A DNA stretch of 64,000 bases. Source: Tunturibacter psychrotolerans. GTDB taxonomy: Bacteria; Acidobacteriota; Terriglobia; Terriglobales; Acidobacteriaceae. Below, piece after piece: positions 39,057 through 48,913 of the stretch (positions within the stretch are counted from its first letter, which is position 1; each line of letters opens with the position of its first letter). Below the pieces are notes generated by a model. It was not told the origin of the DNA and searched no databases. It saw only the letters and a list, made by a program, of their open reading frames with translations. The position numbers and the translations under genes were made by a program. The DNA lies in contig NZ_CP132942.1 of NCBI RefSeq assembly GCF_040359615.1, positions 3,472,001 through 3,536,000 of the forward strand, read 5' to 3'.

Positions 39057-41366
39057 ATGCTATTCAGTGAATTCCTCGAGTTCATCCAAGCCGACAAGGC
39101 CGGTCCCAATGGCCACATCCAGGCCTCCACTGCCGAGCCCACTGCAGTGATCGGCGCTTCGCTCTCTCGCGTCGACGGCCCGTTGAAGACCACTGGCTCA
39201 GCCCGCTACGCATCAGACTACAACTTTCCCGGAATGGTCTACGCCGTCCCCATTGGAGCCACCGTCGCCTCGGGCAAGATAAGCAGCATCGACACCTCCG
39301 CCGCCGAGAAGATGCCTGGCGTCCTCACGATTCTTCACCCAAGCAACTTCGACCACGTCTATCGTAACGCCTCCGGCGGACGCAACAGCGAGCAGCGCCC
39401 TCCCTTCGAAGATGACTCTGTCTACTACTGGGGCCAATACGTCGCACTCGCTGTAGCCGAAACCTTCGCGCAGGCGCAAGCAGCCGCAGCCGCCGTCAAA
39501 ATCGTCTACACGCCGGACACATTCAGCGTCGCCACCGACCTCAGCGACCCCATGCCCGCCATCGGCGAACCCGGAGGCCCAAAGATACTGAGCCACCGCG
39601 GTGACCCCGAAGCCGTCTTCGCCTCAGCGCCAGTGAAGATCGACTACACCTACACCACACCGGCCGAGACCCACAATCCAATGGAGATGCACGCCACCGT
39701 CGCGGTCTTCGACGGCAAAAAGTTCACCCTCTACGAAAGCTCCCAGGGCGTGATGAACCACCTCAACGTCATGAGCCAGGTCCTCGGTGTCCCCAAAGAA
39801 AATGTCGAGGTGATCTCCCGCTTTATCGGCTCTGGCTTCGGCGGTAAGCTCTTCCCCTGGCCGCACTCTGCACTCGCAGCGGTCGCCGCTCGCCGCCTCA
39901 ACCGACCCGTCAAGCTCACGCTCTCACGCAAGATGATGTTTGCCAACGTCGGTCATCGTCCACGCACGCAACAGCGCATGCGTCTCGGCGCGACTCCTGA
40001 CGGCAAGCTTCTCTCACTCAGCCAGGACTATCGCAACCACACCTCCATCAACGACGACATCCGCGAAAACTGCGGCGAAGCCACCCCATTCCTCTACAGC
40101 ACCGCCAACCTGCAAGTATCCTCCGCTCTCGTCCGTCGCAACATCGGCACTCCCACGCCCATGCGCGGCCCGGGAGCAGTACCCGGCCTCTTCGCTCTCG
40201 AATCAGCCATGGACGAGCTAGCCATTATGCTTCAAAAAGATCCCGTCCAGCTCCGCCTTTCTCTCGACACGCTCACCGACGAGGAGAAGAACAAACCCTT
40301 TTCATCCCGTCACCTCAAAGAGTGTCTCGAAGTGGGCTCCAAGAAATTCGGTTGGGAAAAGCGCACCCCAGCCGTAGGCTCCATGCGCAAAGGCGATCTC
40401 ATCCTCGGATGGGGTGTCGCCGCCGCTTCTTGGTCTGCCGGTCGCGGCATCTCCGAAGCATCCGTCCGTCTCAACGTCGACGGCTCAGCCCGCGTCAGCT
40501 CCGGCAGCCAGGACCCCGGCACCGGCACCTACACCGTCATCGCTCAGATCGTCAGTGACAAGACCGGCATCTCCGTCAGCCGCATACAATCCGTCCTCGG
40601 CAGTAGCTCACTTCCACCCGGACCTACCTCTGGAGGTTCAACCGCCACCGCCACCATCATTCCCGCCGTCGCCGAAGCTGCCGTCAACGCTATCAAAGTC
40701 GTCCTCACCAGCGCAGGCTCTGCCAAGGGCTCACCCTTCTTTGGCAAACAGCCCACCGACCTTGCCATGTCCTCAGGCCGCGTTCACCTCAAAGACCAGA
40801 CACCCGCGTCCGGCGTTCCCTTTCAGGAGATTCTCAAACTAGCCAACATCGCCAGCGCCAACGGAGAAGGGAAGACCGGAGGCTACGGCTCCGACACCGA
40901 CGGCAAGAACTTCTCCAGCCACTCCTTCGGAGCGCAGTTCGTAGAGGTCGAGTGGGATCCAGGGATATGCCACCTCCGCGTCAGCCGCGTCGTCAGTGTC
41001 GTCGATGCGGGCCGCATCATCAACGACAAGACCGCCCGGAATCAAATGGCAGGAGCCGTCGTCATGGGCATCGGTATGGGCCTGCTCGAGTCCACCACCT
41101 ACGATCCCCGCAACGGTCACCCCATCAATGACAACTTCGCCGACTACGTCGTCCCCACCTCTGCCGACCATCCGGAAATCGACGTGACCTTTCTCGACAT
41201 CCCCGACCCCATGATCGGAGAGTACGGTGCCCGTGGCATCGGCGAGATTGGTCTCGCCGGAATGGCCCCAGCCATCACGGCCGCCGTCTACCATGCCACC
41301 GGAGTCCGCGTACGCGATCTACCCGTCCGCGTCGAAGACCTCATCACCGCCACAGCCGCTATCTAG
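39057..41366 (+). CDS. paoC: aldehyde oxidoreductase, molybdenum-cofactor subunit
   Basis: A 769-residue large subunit. The ATG at 39057 has AGGAG seven bases upstream; an in-frame TTG at 39033 is less likely. Motifs include GSGFGGKLFPWPHS, PMRGPGAVPGLFALES and near the end GARGIGEIGLAGMAPAI with the catalytic glutamate (GIGEIG). It oxidises aldehydes to acids in the periplasm, protecting against reactive aldehydes. No XdhC/PaoD-type cofactor insertion protein is seen in the window, so it must be elsewhere. Confidence 0.93.
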   Translation: MLFSEFLEFIQADKAGPNGHIQASTAEPTAVIGASLSRVDGPLKTTGSARYASDYNFPGMVYAVPIGATVASGKISSIDTSAAEKMPGVLTILHPSNFDHVYRNASGGRNSEQRPPFEDDSVYYWGQYVALAVAETFAQAQAAAAAVKIVYTPDTFSVATDLSDPMPAIGEPGGPKILSHRGDPEAVFASAPVKIDYTYTTPAETHNPMEMHATVAVFDGKKFTLYESSQGVMNHLNVMSQVLGVPKENVEVISRFIGSGFGGKLFPWPHSALAAVAARRLNRPVKLTLSRKMMFANVGHRPRTQQRMRLGATPDGKLLSLSQDYRNHTSINDDIRENCGEATPFLYSTANLQVSSALVRRNIGTPTPMRGPGAVPGLFALESAMDELAIMLQKDPVQLRLSLDTLTDEEKNKPFSSRHLKECLEVGSKKFGWEKRTPAVGSMRKGDLILGWGVAAASWSAGRGISEASVRLNVDGSARVSSGSQDPGTGTYTVIAQIVSDKTGISVSRIQSVLGSSSLPPGPTSGGSTATATIIPAVAEAAVNAIKVVLTSAGSAKGSPFFGKQPTDLAMSSGRVHLKDQTPASGVPFQEILKLANIASANGEGKTGGYGSDTDGKNFSSHSFGAQFVEVEWDPGICHLRVSRVVSVVDAGRIINDKTARNQMAGAVVMGIGMGLLESTTYDPRNGHPINDNFADYVVPTSADHPEIDVTFLDIPDPMIGEYGARGIGEIGLAGMAPAITAAVYHATGVRVRDLPVRVEDLITATAAI

Positions 41367-41469
41367 ACCCGGCTCTTAAGCCTTCGAGCTCAGGAGGTGG
41401 GCCCACCTAATCACCTTGCCACATACGTATAAGCTACGCCGTTGATATAACGGCATCCACACGATTTAG

Positions 41470-41520
41470 AGTCAGCCTCCGAAGCTTCCCAAATCGCGAA
41501 TCGCGATTCTGGCAACGTGA
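41470..41520 (+). pseudogene. short LysR C-terminus remnant
   Basis: The frame reads SQPPKLPKSRIAILAT then stop. This matches SPTPKLPKWRIAILTR of the LysR regulator at 23731; the DNA is about 85 percent alike over 40 bases by eye. A stop codon directly precedes it. The rest of 41367-41673 holds no recognisable gene. Confidence 0.4.
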
Positions 41521-41673
41521 GCAATGGCGGCAGAGAAGATAGGCGATCTGATCCGCTTGCGGCAGCGTCAACAGAGCCATCATCTTTGGCCTCTTGAGAT
41601 CTGGATCCGGCCAGATAGGCTTGAGCGGGCAACAAAATTCTCCCCTCGCTGACGACATCCCCACGGATGTTTT

Positions 41674-42075
41674 CTATGGTGTCGTGAAGTGGTTCACCGA
41701 ACTCTTCACCCCATCGCTCTTGCCGCTGGCCTGTATCGAGTCGACTGTGTAGTAGTAGGTCGTCTGCGGCTTGAGGTTATCGAGACGTACTCGGAAGATC
41801 GTAGATGGATGATCCGGATTCAACCGGATAGGAGATTTTGCAGTCTCGATCAGGCGATTTGGATCGGCGCCATAGTGCACGACTCCAAAATGCACCGGGG
41901 ATCCGCCGGGATTATTGGTTGTCCAGCTGATAATCGTCAGATATTCCTTGACCAACTCAATCCTGGGTCCCTCGATGATTCGCACCTGCGAGGCTTCTGG
42001 AGTGGTGGGACTTACCTGAGCGAAGAGGTTGCCGCTCAAAATCGAGATCGCTAATATGGCAAAGGCTCTGCTCAT
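41674..42075 (-). CDS. exported protein with a fibronectin III / purple acid phosphatase N-terminal-type domain
   Basis: A 133-residue protein with a signal peptide (MSRAFAILAISILS, cleavage after LFAQ). The mature part is one Ig/FN3-like beta-sandwich: YLTIISWTTNNPG, VHYGADPNRL and VRLDNLKPQTTYYYTVDS. The last is typical of the N-terminal domain of purple acid phosphatases. No catalytic domain follows. GAGGTGAG is just before the ATG at 42075. It sits downstream of the di-haem peroxidase gene on the same strand (57 bp). Confidence 0.8.
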   Translation of the reverse strand: MSRAFAILAISILSGNLFAQVSPTTPEASQVRIIEGPRIELVKEYLTIISWTTNNPGGSPVHFGVVHYGADPNRLIETAKSPIRLNPDHPSTIFRVRLDNLKPQTTYYYTVDSIQASGKSDGVKSSVNHFTTP

Positions 42076-42131
42076 GCTCACCTCACCCACAGACAGATCA
42101 TAGTCCTGCATTTCGGCCTTTCAGCGGTCCG

Positions 42132-43919
42132 CTACGGAATAGAAGGGCTAGGGGCGGGCGCAACGCTACAGATCGCGGATGCGCACGGCGGGAGGGGAGG
42201 AGTTGCGATCAAGTGCTCATTGCCTTGGGTCGCAGCCGAACCACCTTTCATGCATGCACCCGTATAAATGTCGCTGTTGAGGTAAGGCCTCGTAAAACCA
42301 TCCGATAGTGTTTGCAGGAAGGCGACGAGCTGGTTCTCTTCCTCATCTGTCAGGCCAAGATTACCGGAAGTCATGTCAATATTGTTCCGCACCTCTGGCA
42401 GGGGCCAGCAGTCTACCTTTTCAGTCGTTCCCTTGGGGCAATGGCCGGAGGTCACCGGGTACGCATACTTGTCGCGCGTATTGTAGAAATGCACAACCTG
42501 CTTTAGGCTTTTGAAGTAACCATTGTGAAAGAACGCTTTCTGGAAATAGGGGCCGGGAGCTTCACTGGTGGGACATTGTGGCGGTGTCGAGGCAACATCA
42601 CGAACGCTGGACACCTGCATTTGGCCGTCCACAGTGGGCGCGTACTGCTTCCACTTCAAGTTCGGGTTTGGGCCAGAACCGAACGCACTTCTGAGAAAGC
42701 TTCCGAGTCCCAAATCCCTGTAGCCGAAGCCGTAAGGGTTGGCAATGAACCCGTAGGAATCCGGTTTGGTCTGGTAGTAGAAGGCATTCCCGGGATTTAG
42801 CGGCACCCCCTCATTCGCTGAGCCGAAACAGGTGAACAGAGGGTTCACCATGGCGACCGCGCTCGTGTCAGCCTGATCTGATTTCAGACTGGTGCCCCGT
42901 CCGTCGAGGTGACACGAATTGCAGTTGCCCTTGCCGTTGAATAGTTTGAAACCAGACATCTCATCTGAAGTAAGCGTGTATTTGGCGGCTAAGAAGGCAT
43001 CGAATTTCGACGAGAATGGGCTCACCTGCACGGACTGCTCGAATGAGTCGATGGACTGCGCCCAGCGGTCATAAACTATATTTGCGCGGGTTCGATCGCC
43101 TGCACTAAGAGGCAGCGGCGTCGTGTTCCCGCCAAACACAGCGGCTCCTCCCGGGGTTGCGCAGATGCGCGCAGTCTCGCGTGGGAACTTGATATCGAAT
43201 GAACCTTCGCCCCATACCTCTTCGAACAGAGGCCTGTAGGCCGCCTGGGAAAGCCGAAACGCGATGCAAGCTGTATCGGGGAAACCCATTTCCTGAGTAT
43301 CGACTGGAGGTCCCTGTGCCTGTTCGGCGTCGGGAATCCGCAGCTTATATCCAGTTGCTCGCGAATCCCAGAAGTTTCCGCCAAAGAACAGACCCTGTTC
43401 CTGGTTGTATTGGAGAACAGGGAAGAACGGTGAATATGGGTGTCGTTGCGGTGTCCGCTTGCCGGCCCGAAAGTGAACCGCTCCCGGAAACGCGATCATT
43501 GTCAGGTTGACCGAGGGAATCGGTCCGCTGAAGCCGGCATATGGCATGTGGCAGGACGCGCATGCCTGGTTCTTGCGCGGCGAGATTGTACTGTCGTAGA
43601 GCATAAGTTCACCGAGCGTTTCTATCGCTTCAGTCCCGATATTCTGAAGCACCGGCGGCTGACCTGTCAGAACGGGATGGCCTAAGGCTTTCCAGCGCGC
43701 GAGCGCGCGGCTTTCAACCAAGTCCACCTCTCGTTGGACGCGAGTTATTTCGGAGTTCAAATCAGTCGGTAGAATGCCCGGCGGGTACGGGTTGTAAGTC
43801 GCTGCCGACCCGACTGCACTTCCTTCGCTTTGTCCGCGCACGATGTGAGCGAAGATTAACATGGCGATAGCGATCGTTACACAGGCCGCCACTAGTGCTA
43901 TCGATCTTAGCCGTCTCAT
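42132..43919 (-). CDS. di-haem cytochrome c peroxidase family protein (MauG/CcpA-like)
   Basis: A 595-residue exported protein; a signal anchor covers residues 5-28. Two c-type haem sites are visible: CASCH at about 120-124 and CNSCH at 333-337. The length exceeds classical CcpA (about 330-350) by a large insertion, as in MauG-like or para-oxidase-type members of Acidobacteria. Electron transfer to peroxide or a protein-derived substrate in the periplasm is likely. It is divergent from nothing; 340 bp upstream is non-coding. Confidence 0.9.
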   Translation of the reverse strand: MRRLRSIALVAACVTIAIAMLIFAHIVRGQSEGSAVGSAATYNPYPPGILPTDLNSEITRVQREVDLVESRALARWKALGHPVLTGQPPVLQNIGTEAIETLGELMLYDSTISPRKNQACASCHMPYAGFSGPIPSVNLTMIAFPGAVHFRAGKRTPQRHPYSPFFPVLQYNQEQGLFFGGNFWDSRATGYKLRIPDAEQAQGPPVDTQEMGFPDTACIAFRLSQAAYRPLFEEVWGEGSFDIKFPRETARICATPGGAAVFGGNTTPLPLSAGDRTRANIVYDRWAQSIDSFEQSVQVSPFSSKFDAFLAAKYTLTSDEMSGFKLFNGKGNCNSCHLDGRGTSLKSDQADTSAVAMVNPLFTCFGSANEGVPLNPGNAFYYQTKPDSYGFIANPYGFGYRDLGLGSFLRSAFGSGPNPNLKWKQYAPTVDGQMQVSSVRDVASTPPQCPTSEAPGPYFQKAFFHNGYFKSLKQVVHFYNTRDKYAYPVTSGHCPKGTTEKVDCWPLPEVRNNIDMTSGNLGLTDEEENQLVAFLQTLSDGFTRPYLNSDIYTGACMKGGSAATQGNEHLIATPPLPPCASAICSVAPAPSPSIP

Positions 43920-44259
43920 GAAGCCCCCTTAACTTTTAGGGTTTCCTTCAGTATTGGTAATTGCCAGCTCTCGGTGTCATTGTGCAACGGAAAAAAGCGT
44001 TTCTGGAAACTACTCACAACCTAGGCCGCTTGCCTTGTCGAGGATTCAGCTACACAAGAATCCTTCAATGAACAATTTATATCGGAAGGTCGGTAACTCA
44101 TCGTGTTAGGTTCTTCTAACAACAATCCAGAAAGGCTGATAGACGTGAGGTCAGCATCAGGCTGCCAACATCGCGGCGGTGAGAGCGAAGCGCGGCGCGA
44201 AGATCGAATGCTCCCACTTGATCATCTAGAGCCATATCTTATGCCAAACTCGCATGCAC
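43920..44259. other. intergenic region, no gene seen
   Basis: About 340 bp between the di-haem peroxidase start and the sensor kinase stop. It should hold the peroxidase promoter (minus strand, with an AAGGGGG ribosome-binding site at its edge). No protein-like frame or clear dyad was found. Confidence 0.35.
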
Positions 44260-45729
44260 CTACCTGTTGACCAATGTCAGAGAGTGCGGAGCATTAACCG
44301 TCTCTCCTGCAGCGCGAGGCCAGTTTATTGTCAGCAGAGCCCCTCCCTGTGGAGGATTCGACGCCGTTACACTTCCTCCATGAGCGCGCACCACCGCTTC
44401 AACGAATGCAAGCCCCAACCCACGACCCTTCGAATCTCTTCCTTTCACCCGCTGCTCGAACATCTGGAGGCCGATCTCCGAGGCAAATCCCGGGCCATCA
44501 TCCTCGACAGTCAAGATCACCGTGTTCTCACTTGCTCCAAGTCGTATGGAAACAGTGCATGCGGCGGGCAAGTGATTGCATTCGTTATCGAGCAGGTTTG
44601 CGATTACTCGATGAAGAAGGGCAGCGTCTGCCAGGACCGTGACAGGACCGGCGCTACGCAGATCCACCCGAAGTCCTTTTTCCGACATACATGGCTCATA
44701 CAGATTGAGCATGACTCGAAGCAGTTCATCTAGATCGACTTCCGTGCGCGACAACCTCAGCGCATCAGCTCTTGCTTCCGCAACATCGAGCGAAGTATTC
44801 AGGAATTCCGTTAGTCGATCTAGTTCATCGATGGCCGAGACGATTGGCTCACTCTGCTCGACTTTTAGATCGCTCGACAGAACGATCTCCAGTTTCCCCC
44901 GAATCGCCGTCAACGGGCTACGAAGATCGTGGGCGAGGGACTCCGTAATAGTGTGCAGCTGGTGCATTGAACTTTCTATCCGGTCCAGCATGTGGTTGAG
45001 CGTTAACGCCAGATGCCCTACTTCGTCGTTGCGCTTGTTGGTTGGAACTCTACTGCTCAAGTCAGATTGTCCAATTCTGGATGCGGCCTCAGTGATCTCG
45101 CTGACATAGTTGAGCATGCGTCGGGTAGCGTAGAAGACGATCGCAAAGCCAAACAAGACGATGAGTAGCCAAAGGCAGAGGAAGCGGAATCGGAGGTTCC
45201 TGAGTACGCGCAATTCGTCTCGTTCCGAAAGGCCAAGATAGATGTGGCTCCCATCCTCCATGCGCACCGACGCCACTCGAAAGGGGTGCTTGAATCCCTT
45301 GACATTCAAGTCGTAAGGCACATCGGTAACCATTTTGAGTGCGCGAATGGCAGTTAAGTGCGGTGTCCCGTCACCGACACCAACCCAAAGTTTCAGATCA
45401 CCGTCGTCTCCGGCTTGAAGAAAGAAGACCGAGTCGTTCTCATTGCCATTCGAGCGCAGTTTGTTTGGCACTTCTCTACTTGCAAGTTCCGCGACTTCTC
45501 TCACTACCCGACTGTAGAGGCGGTCCTTTGGCGTTCGCCCGGCTACATCACCGAGTACTGCCACCTCTCCAGTGAGCCACGCGTCGCTCCGGCGTTGAAT
45601 GTCGTTCGCTACGAAGCGATGGACCATCGCAAAAACCAGCATTGTTCCAATGGCAAAGACTAGGGTTGCCCAGAGGGAGATACGCCATGCGGCACTGCGC
45701 ATGATCGGATTAGCGGTCTTTGAGGACAT
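44260..45729 (-). CDS. sensor histidine kinase
   Basis: About 489 residues. Two membrane helices (LWATLVFAIGTMLVFAMV and FLCLWLLIVLFGFAIVFYA) enclose a periplasmic domain. HAMP (RIGQSDLSSRVP) is followed by the phosphoacceptor in ESLAHDLRSPLTAIRG, an N-box LLDNECNHL, and the G boxes DDGPGFA and GRGLGLAFV. The ATG at 45729 overlaps the response-regulator stop by about 20 bp, so the two are translationally coupled. The signal is unknown. Confidence 0.93.
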   Translation of the reverse strand: MSSKTANPIMRSAAWRISLWATLVFAIGTMLVFAMVHRFVANDIQRRSDAWLTGEVAVLGDVAGRTPKDRLYSRVVREVAELASREVPNKLRSNGNENDSVFFLQAGDDGDLKLWVGVGDGTPHLTAIRALKMVTDVPYDLNVKGFKHPFRVASVRMEDGSHIYLGLSERDELRVLRNLRFRFLCLWLLIVLFGFAIVFYATRRMLNYVSEITEAASRIGQSDLSSRVPTNKRNDEVGHLALTLNHMLDRIESSMHQLHTITESLAHDLRSPLTAIRGKLEIVLSSDLKVEQSEPIVSAIDELDRLTEFLNTSLDVAEARADALRLSRTEVDLDELLRVMLNLYEPCMSEKGLRVDLRSAGPVTVLADAALLHRVIANLLDNECNHLPAACTVSIRLGASENTVILTVEDDGPGFASEIGLQMFEQRVKGRDSKGRGLGLAFVEAVVRAHGGSVTASNPPQGGALLTINWPRAAGETVNAPHSLTLVNR

Positions 45730-46387
45730 AACCAATACCTCGTAAAGTCTTGATCAGCGGCTCGCGGCCTTCAATATCCACCTTGCCGCGCAACCGGTAG
45801 ATATGGACGTCGACAACGTTAGTGTCCGGCTGAATTCGCATTCCCCATACCTCGGAGAGAAGCATGGATCGAGTGACAACTCTCCCGGCATGGCGGCAAA
45901 GGTATTCCAGGAGAACAAACTCCTGTGGGCTTAGATTCAGGACTTCGCCCCCACGGGAGGCTCTACGCCTGATGAAGTCCAGTTCCAGGTCGAGTACACG
46001 CAAACGTGAGGCTTCTTCGCTCGCAGCCAGGTTTCGTCTCAAGAGGTTGCGCAGCCGAGCCAGCAATTCGGCGAGAGCAAAGGGTTTGGTCAGGTAGTCG
46101 TCGCCACCTAGTTCCAGTCCCTTGACTCTGTCGTCGACTGATCTTCTGGCCGAAAGTATCAATACAGGGCTGCTTACGCCAGATTGTCGAAGCTGAAGAA
46201 TCAGGTCAATGCCATCTTGATCCGGAAGGCCAAGGTCGACGATCAGAACGTCATACTTCTTTCCAGACGCAAGTTGAGCGGCGGCTCGCCCATCTTTGGC
46301 GGCATCCACCTCGTAACCCGCATCAGTGAGCGACTGCTTGAGGAAACGCTGAATCTCGAGTTCGTCCTCCACGAGCAGGAGTTGCAT
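45710..46387 (-). CDS. OmpR-family response regulator
   Basis: A receiver domain (LLLVEDE, phosphoacceptor in DVLIVDLGLP, Lys in YLTKPF) and a winged-helix DNA-binding domain (SPQEFVLLEYL through VVDVHIYRLRGKVD) make up about 225 residues. An ATG six codons upstream (46405) is an equal alternative; neither has a good ribosome-binding site. Forms a coupled pair with the downstream kinase. Confidence 0.93.
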   Translation of the reverse strand: MQLLLVEDELEIQRFLKQSLTDAGYEVDAAKDGRAAAQLASGKKYDVLIVDLGLPDQDGIDLILQLRQSGVSSPVLILSARRSVDDRVKGLELGGDDYLTKPFALAELLARLRNLLRRNLAASEEASRLRVLDLELDFIRRRASRGGEVLNLSPQEFVLLEYLCRHAGRVVTRSMLLSEVWGMRIQPDTNVVDVHIYRLRGKVDIEGREPLIKTLRGIGYVLKDR

Positions 46388-47042
46388 GGAGTGATGGTAA
46401 GCCATTTTGATTCACGATTCGCACACTTCAGGAGGCTGCAAGATGACGATTCGGTCATCTACGTCCACTCATCGATGGACGAATCGAGAAAGGCTAGACA
46501 AAGAACAGGATAGTCGGAATAACGACCCTGACGTAAAGGTGACCAGGACGATCGATTTCCGGCGCGCACACTTCCAACCCGTTATGAGGTCCGTGCGCGT
46601 TGATACCGCAAGTGCAAGTGCTGTGGCGGCAAAGAATCGATGCATGAGGCGATGGATTGGAGCGATGCTGCAAATGTCATTTCGGAGTATCGACCTCTCA
46701 ATTTGAAAGCTCTGGCAGAGCGCCCAATGCCGATTCCGAAGAACACTCGTGGTCGTGCATCTTGCCTTGCTCTTTCGCAACTTTACATGTGGACGGACGA
46801 ATTTCAGGGGGCGCTACGGTGATTGCGGCCTCTATGAACAAATCGTCATCCTATCCCTTCCTGCAAAGTGCTATCAAAAGAATAAAGGTCTCGTCTCAAC
46901 GAGTAGCCGTTGTATTGAGAATACGGAGCCTGTTCTCTCAAGTAGTCGACCGTCGCCGGGTTGTCGTCTCTTCGTGGTCCAGCTTCCCCACTACACAAAC
47001 GCGACATTAATCTCGATTATCCGGGCTGAGGACATATTCCGC
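46388..47042. other. intergenic region upstream of type III PKS
   Basis: About 640 bp with no gene I can support; the PKS frame stays open to 46749 but that extension lacks family similarity. A perfect dyad TAATC-TC-GATTA lies at 47008-47019, 24 bp before the probable PKS start, and could be an operator. Confidence 0.4.
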
Positions 47043-48104
47043 TTGACTACGGCTTACCTGAACCGCATCGCTACTGCCGTACCAGAGCACGATGTGCATG
47101 ACACCTTCGTCGTCTTTGCAGAGAAGATGCTCGCCGACCCTCGGCTACGTGTGGTCTTCCGCCGCATGGTGAGTCGCGCCGACATCGCCCATCGCTATTC
47201 GTTCCTCGATCCGCAGAAAGGTTCCGGCCAATTCTCGCCGCATGACGCGAATGAGTTTTATCGGCTAGGTAACTTTCCCAACACGACGCGGCGTATGGAA
47301 CTGTTTGAGCAGAGCGCTCCTGTGCTGATGAAGAAGGCCGTAGATCGGCTTGCGCTCAATGAGATGGAACGCTCCGGTATTACGCATGTACTGGTGACCT
47401 GCTGCACGGGGCTCTATGCGCCGGGGCTGGACTTTGAGATCGTCGACCACCTCGGGCTTTCGGCGGATGTGGAGCGCACGATGGTTGGATTCATGGGATG
47501 CTATGCCGCGATCAATGCGCTGAAGCTGGCGCGGCACATTGTGCGCTCAGATCCGAAAGCGGGTGTTCTGATGGTCAACCTGGAGCTGTGTACGCTGCAC
47601 TTCCAGGAGACGCAGGAACTGGAGCAGGTGCTCTCTTTCCTGGTCTTTGCCGATGGTGCGGCGGCGAGCCTGATTACTGCTCGCGAACAGGGTCTCGCGT
47701 TGGACAGCTTCAAGGCGGTGATGGTGCCGGAGACACGTGGGCTGATTACCTGGAAGATCCGCGATCTTGGGTTTGACATGCTGCTCTCAGGACAGGTGCC
47801 GGGAGAGCTGGGCCGCGCGCTGCATGAGGGCGAACTGATGGCGGAGCGCGACGGCATCGACCTGTGGGCGGTGCATCCCGGCGGACGGTCGATTCTGGAT
47901 GCGGTGGAGAAGGGACTGGAACTGCCGACGGATGCGCTGGCAGCGTCGCGCGAAGTGCTATCGTGCTTCGGCAACATGTCGTCGGCGACGGTGATGTTTG
48001 TGCTGCAGCGAATAATGCAGCAAGCACGCCGGGGGCAGCGTGGGTGTGCGATGTCTTTTGGGCCGGGGTTAACGGCGGAGACGATGCGCTTCCATGGGGT
48101 CTAG
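47043..48104 (+). CDS. type III polyketide synthase (chalcone/stilbene synthase family)
   Basis: The core starting at a TTG (47043; MTTAYLNRIATAVPEHDVHD) is 353 residues, the normal family size; the open frame reaches back to 46749 without similarity. The catalytic triad is Cys 121 (VTCCTGLYAPG), His 278 (WAVHPGGRS) and Asn 311 (SCFGNMSSATV). It extends an acyl-CoA starter with malonyl-CoA to an alkylresorcinol, pyrone or phloroglucinol-type product. The methyltransferase downstream overlaps its end by 11 bp, and an FAD enzyme lies 2.5 kb downstream, a common bacterial combination. Confidence 0.92.
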   Translation: MTTAYLNRIATAVPEHDVHDTFVVFAEKMLADPRLRVVFRRMVSRADIAHRYSFLDPQKGSGQFSPHDANEFYRLGNFPNTTRRMELFEQSAPVLMKKAVDRLALNEMERSGITHVLVTCCTGLYAPGLDFEIVDHLGLSADVERTMVGFMGCYAAINALKLARHIVRSDPKAGVLMVNLELCTLHFQETQELEQVLSFLVFADGAAASLITAREQGLALDSFKAVMVPETRGLITWKIRDLGFDMLLSGQVPGELGRALHEGELMAERDGIDLWAVHPGGRSILDAVEKGLELPTDALAASREVLSCFGNMSSATVMFVLQRIMQQARRGQRGCAMSFGPGLTAETMRFHGV

Positions 48105-48807
48105 TGCACAGATCGACTTCAGTCGGCGGGTCTCTCCACGTGAATTGCCGGAGCTGATGGATGGTGACTGTTGTTATGAGGATTTCCGTGACTGCCTGCG
48201 CAGTCTGGAAACAGTCAATCGCTGGCTGCTGGGTTATCGGCCGACACTGGCTTGGCTGGAGCAGTTGCCATATGGATTGCATGATCCGGTACACATCGTC
48301 GATGTGGGCAGTGGCGGCGGCGATCTACTGCGGCAGATTGCAGGCTGGTCACGGAGACGGGGCATTGCTGTGCAGTTAACGGGGATCGACTTGAATCCTT
48401 ATGCGGCACGTGCAGCAGCGGAGTCAACGCCAAAGGAGTTCGGAATCGAATGGGTGACCGGCGATGCTCTGGAGTATCGACCGAAGAAGCCGGTCGATAT
48501 CGTCGTGAGCTCGCTGCTGGCACATCATCTGGAGGACGAGGAGATCGTCGCGCTGCTGAGGTGGATGGAAGCGACGGTGCAGGTGGGTTGGTTTATCAAT
48601 GATTTGGAGCGGGCGGAGTGGAGTAGTCGGATGTTTGGGTGGGTGCGTTGGCACTGGCTTGTGCGGCATGATGGACCGGTGTCGTTCCGGAGGGCTTTCC
48701 GGAAGGAGGATTGGGTACGGCTGCTGGCTGTCGCTGAGGTCCCGCGAGAGGCGGCGACGGTGGAGAAGTGGCGTCCGGGACGGTTGTGCGTGGGGCGGTG
48801 GAAGTGA
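48094..48807 (+). CDS. SAM-dependent methyltransferase
   Basis: A 237-residue class I methyltransferase. VDVGSGGGDLLRQIAGW is the SAM motif I, TGIDLNPYAARAA the acidic loop, and WVTGDALEYRP motif II. It overlaps the PKS stop by 11 bp and so is translationally coupled. It probably O- or C-methylates the polyketide. Confidence 0.9.
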   Translation: MGSSAQIDFSRRVSPRELPELMDGDCCYEDFRDCLRSLETVNRWLLGYRPTLAWLEQLPYGLHDPVHIVDVGSGGGDLLRQIAGWSRRRGIAVQLTGIDLNPYAARAAAESTPKEFGIEWVTGDALEYRPKKPVDIVVSSLLAHHLEDEEIVALLRWMEATVQVGWFINDLERAEWSSRMFGWVRWHWLVRHDGPVSFRRAFRKEDWVRLLAVAEVPREAATVEKWRPGRLCVGRWK

Positions 48808-48913
48808 GGTCGGTGATTCTAAAACGTCACGTGAAACTAAGAGATATGAAGCCTCTCGCCTCCGTCGCCCTCATGGCGCACCTCATCACGTCTAACCATC
48901 TGAGAGGCGAATA

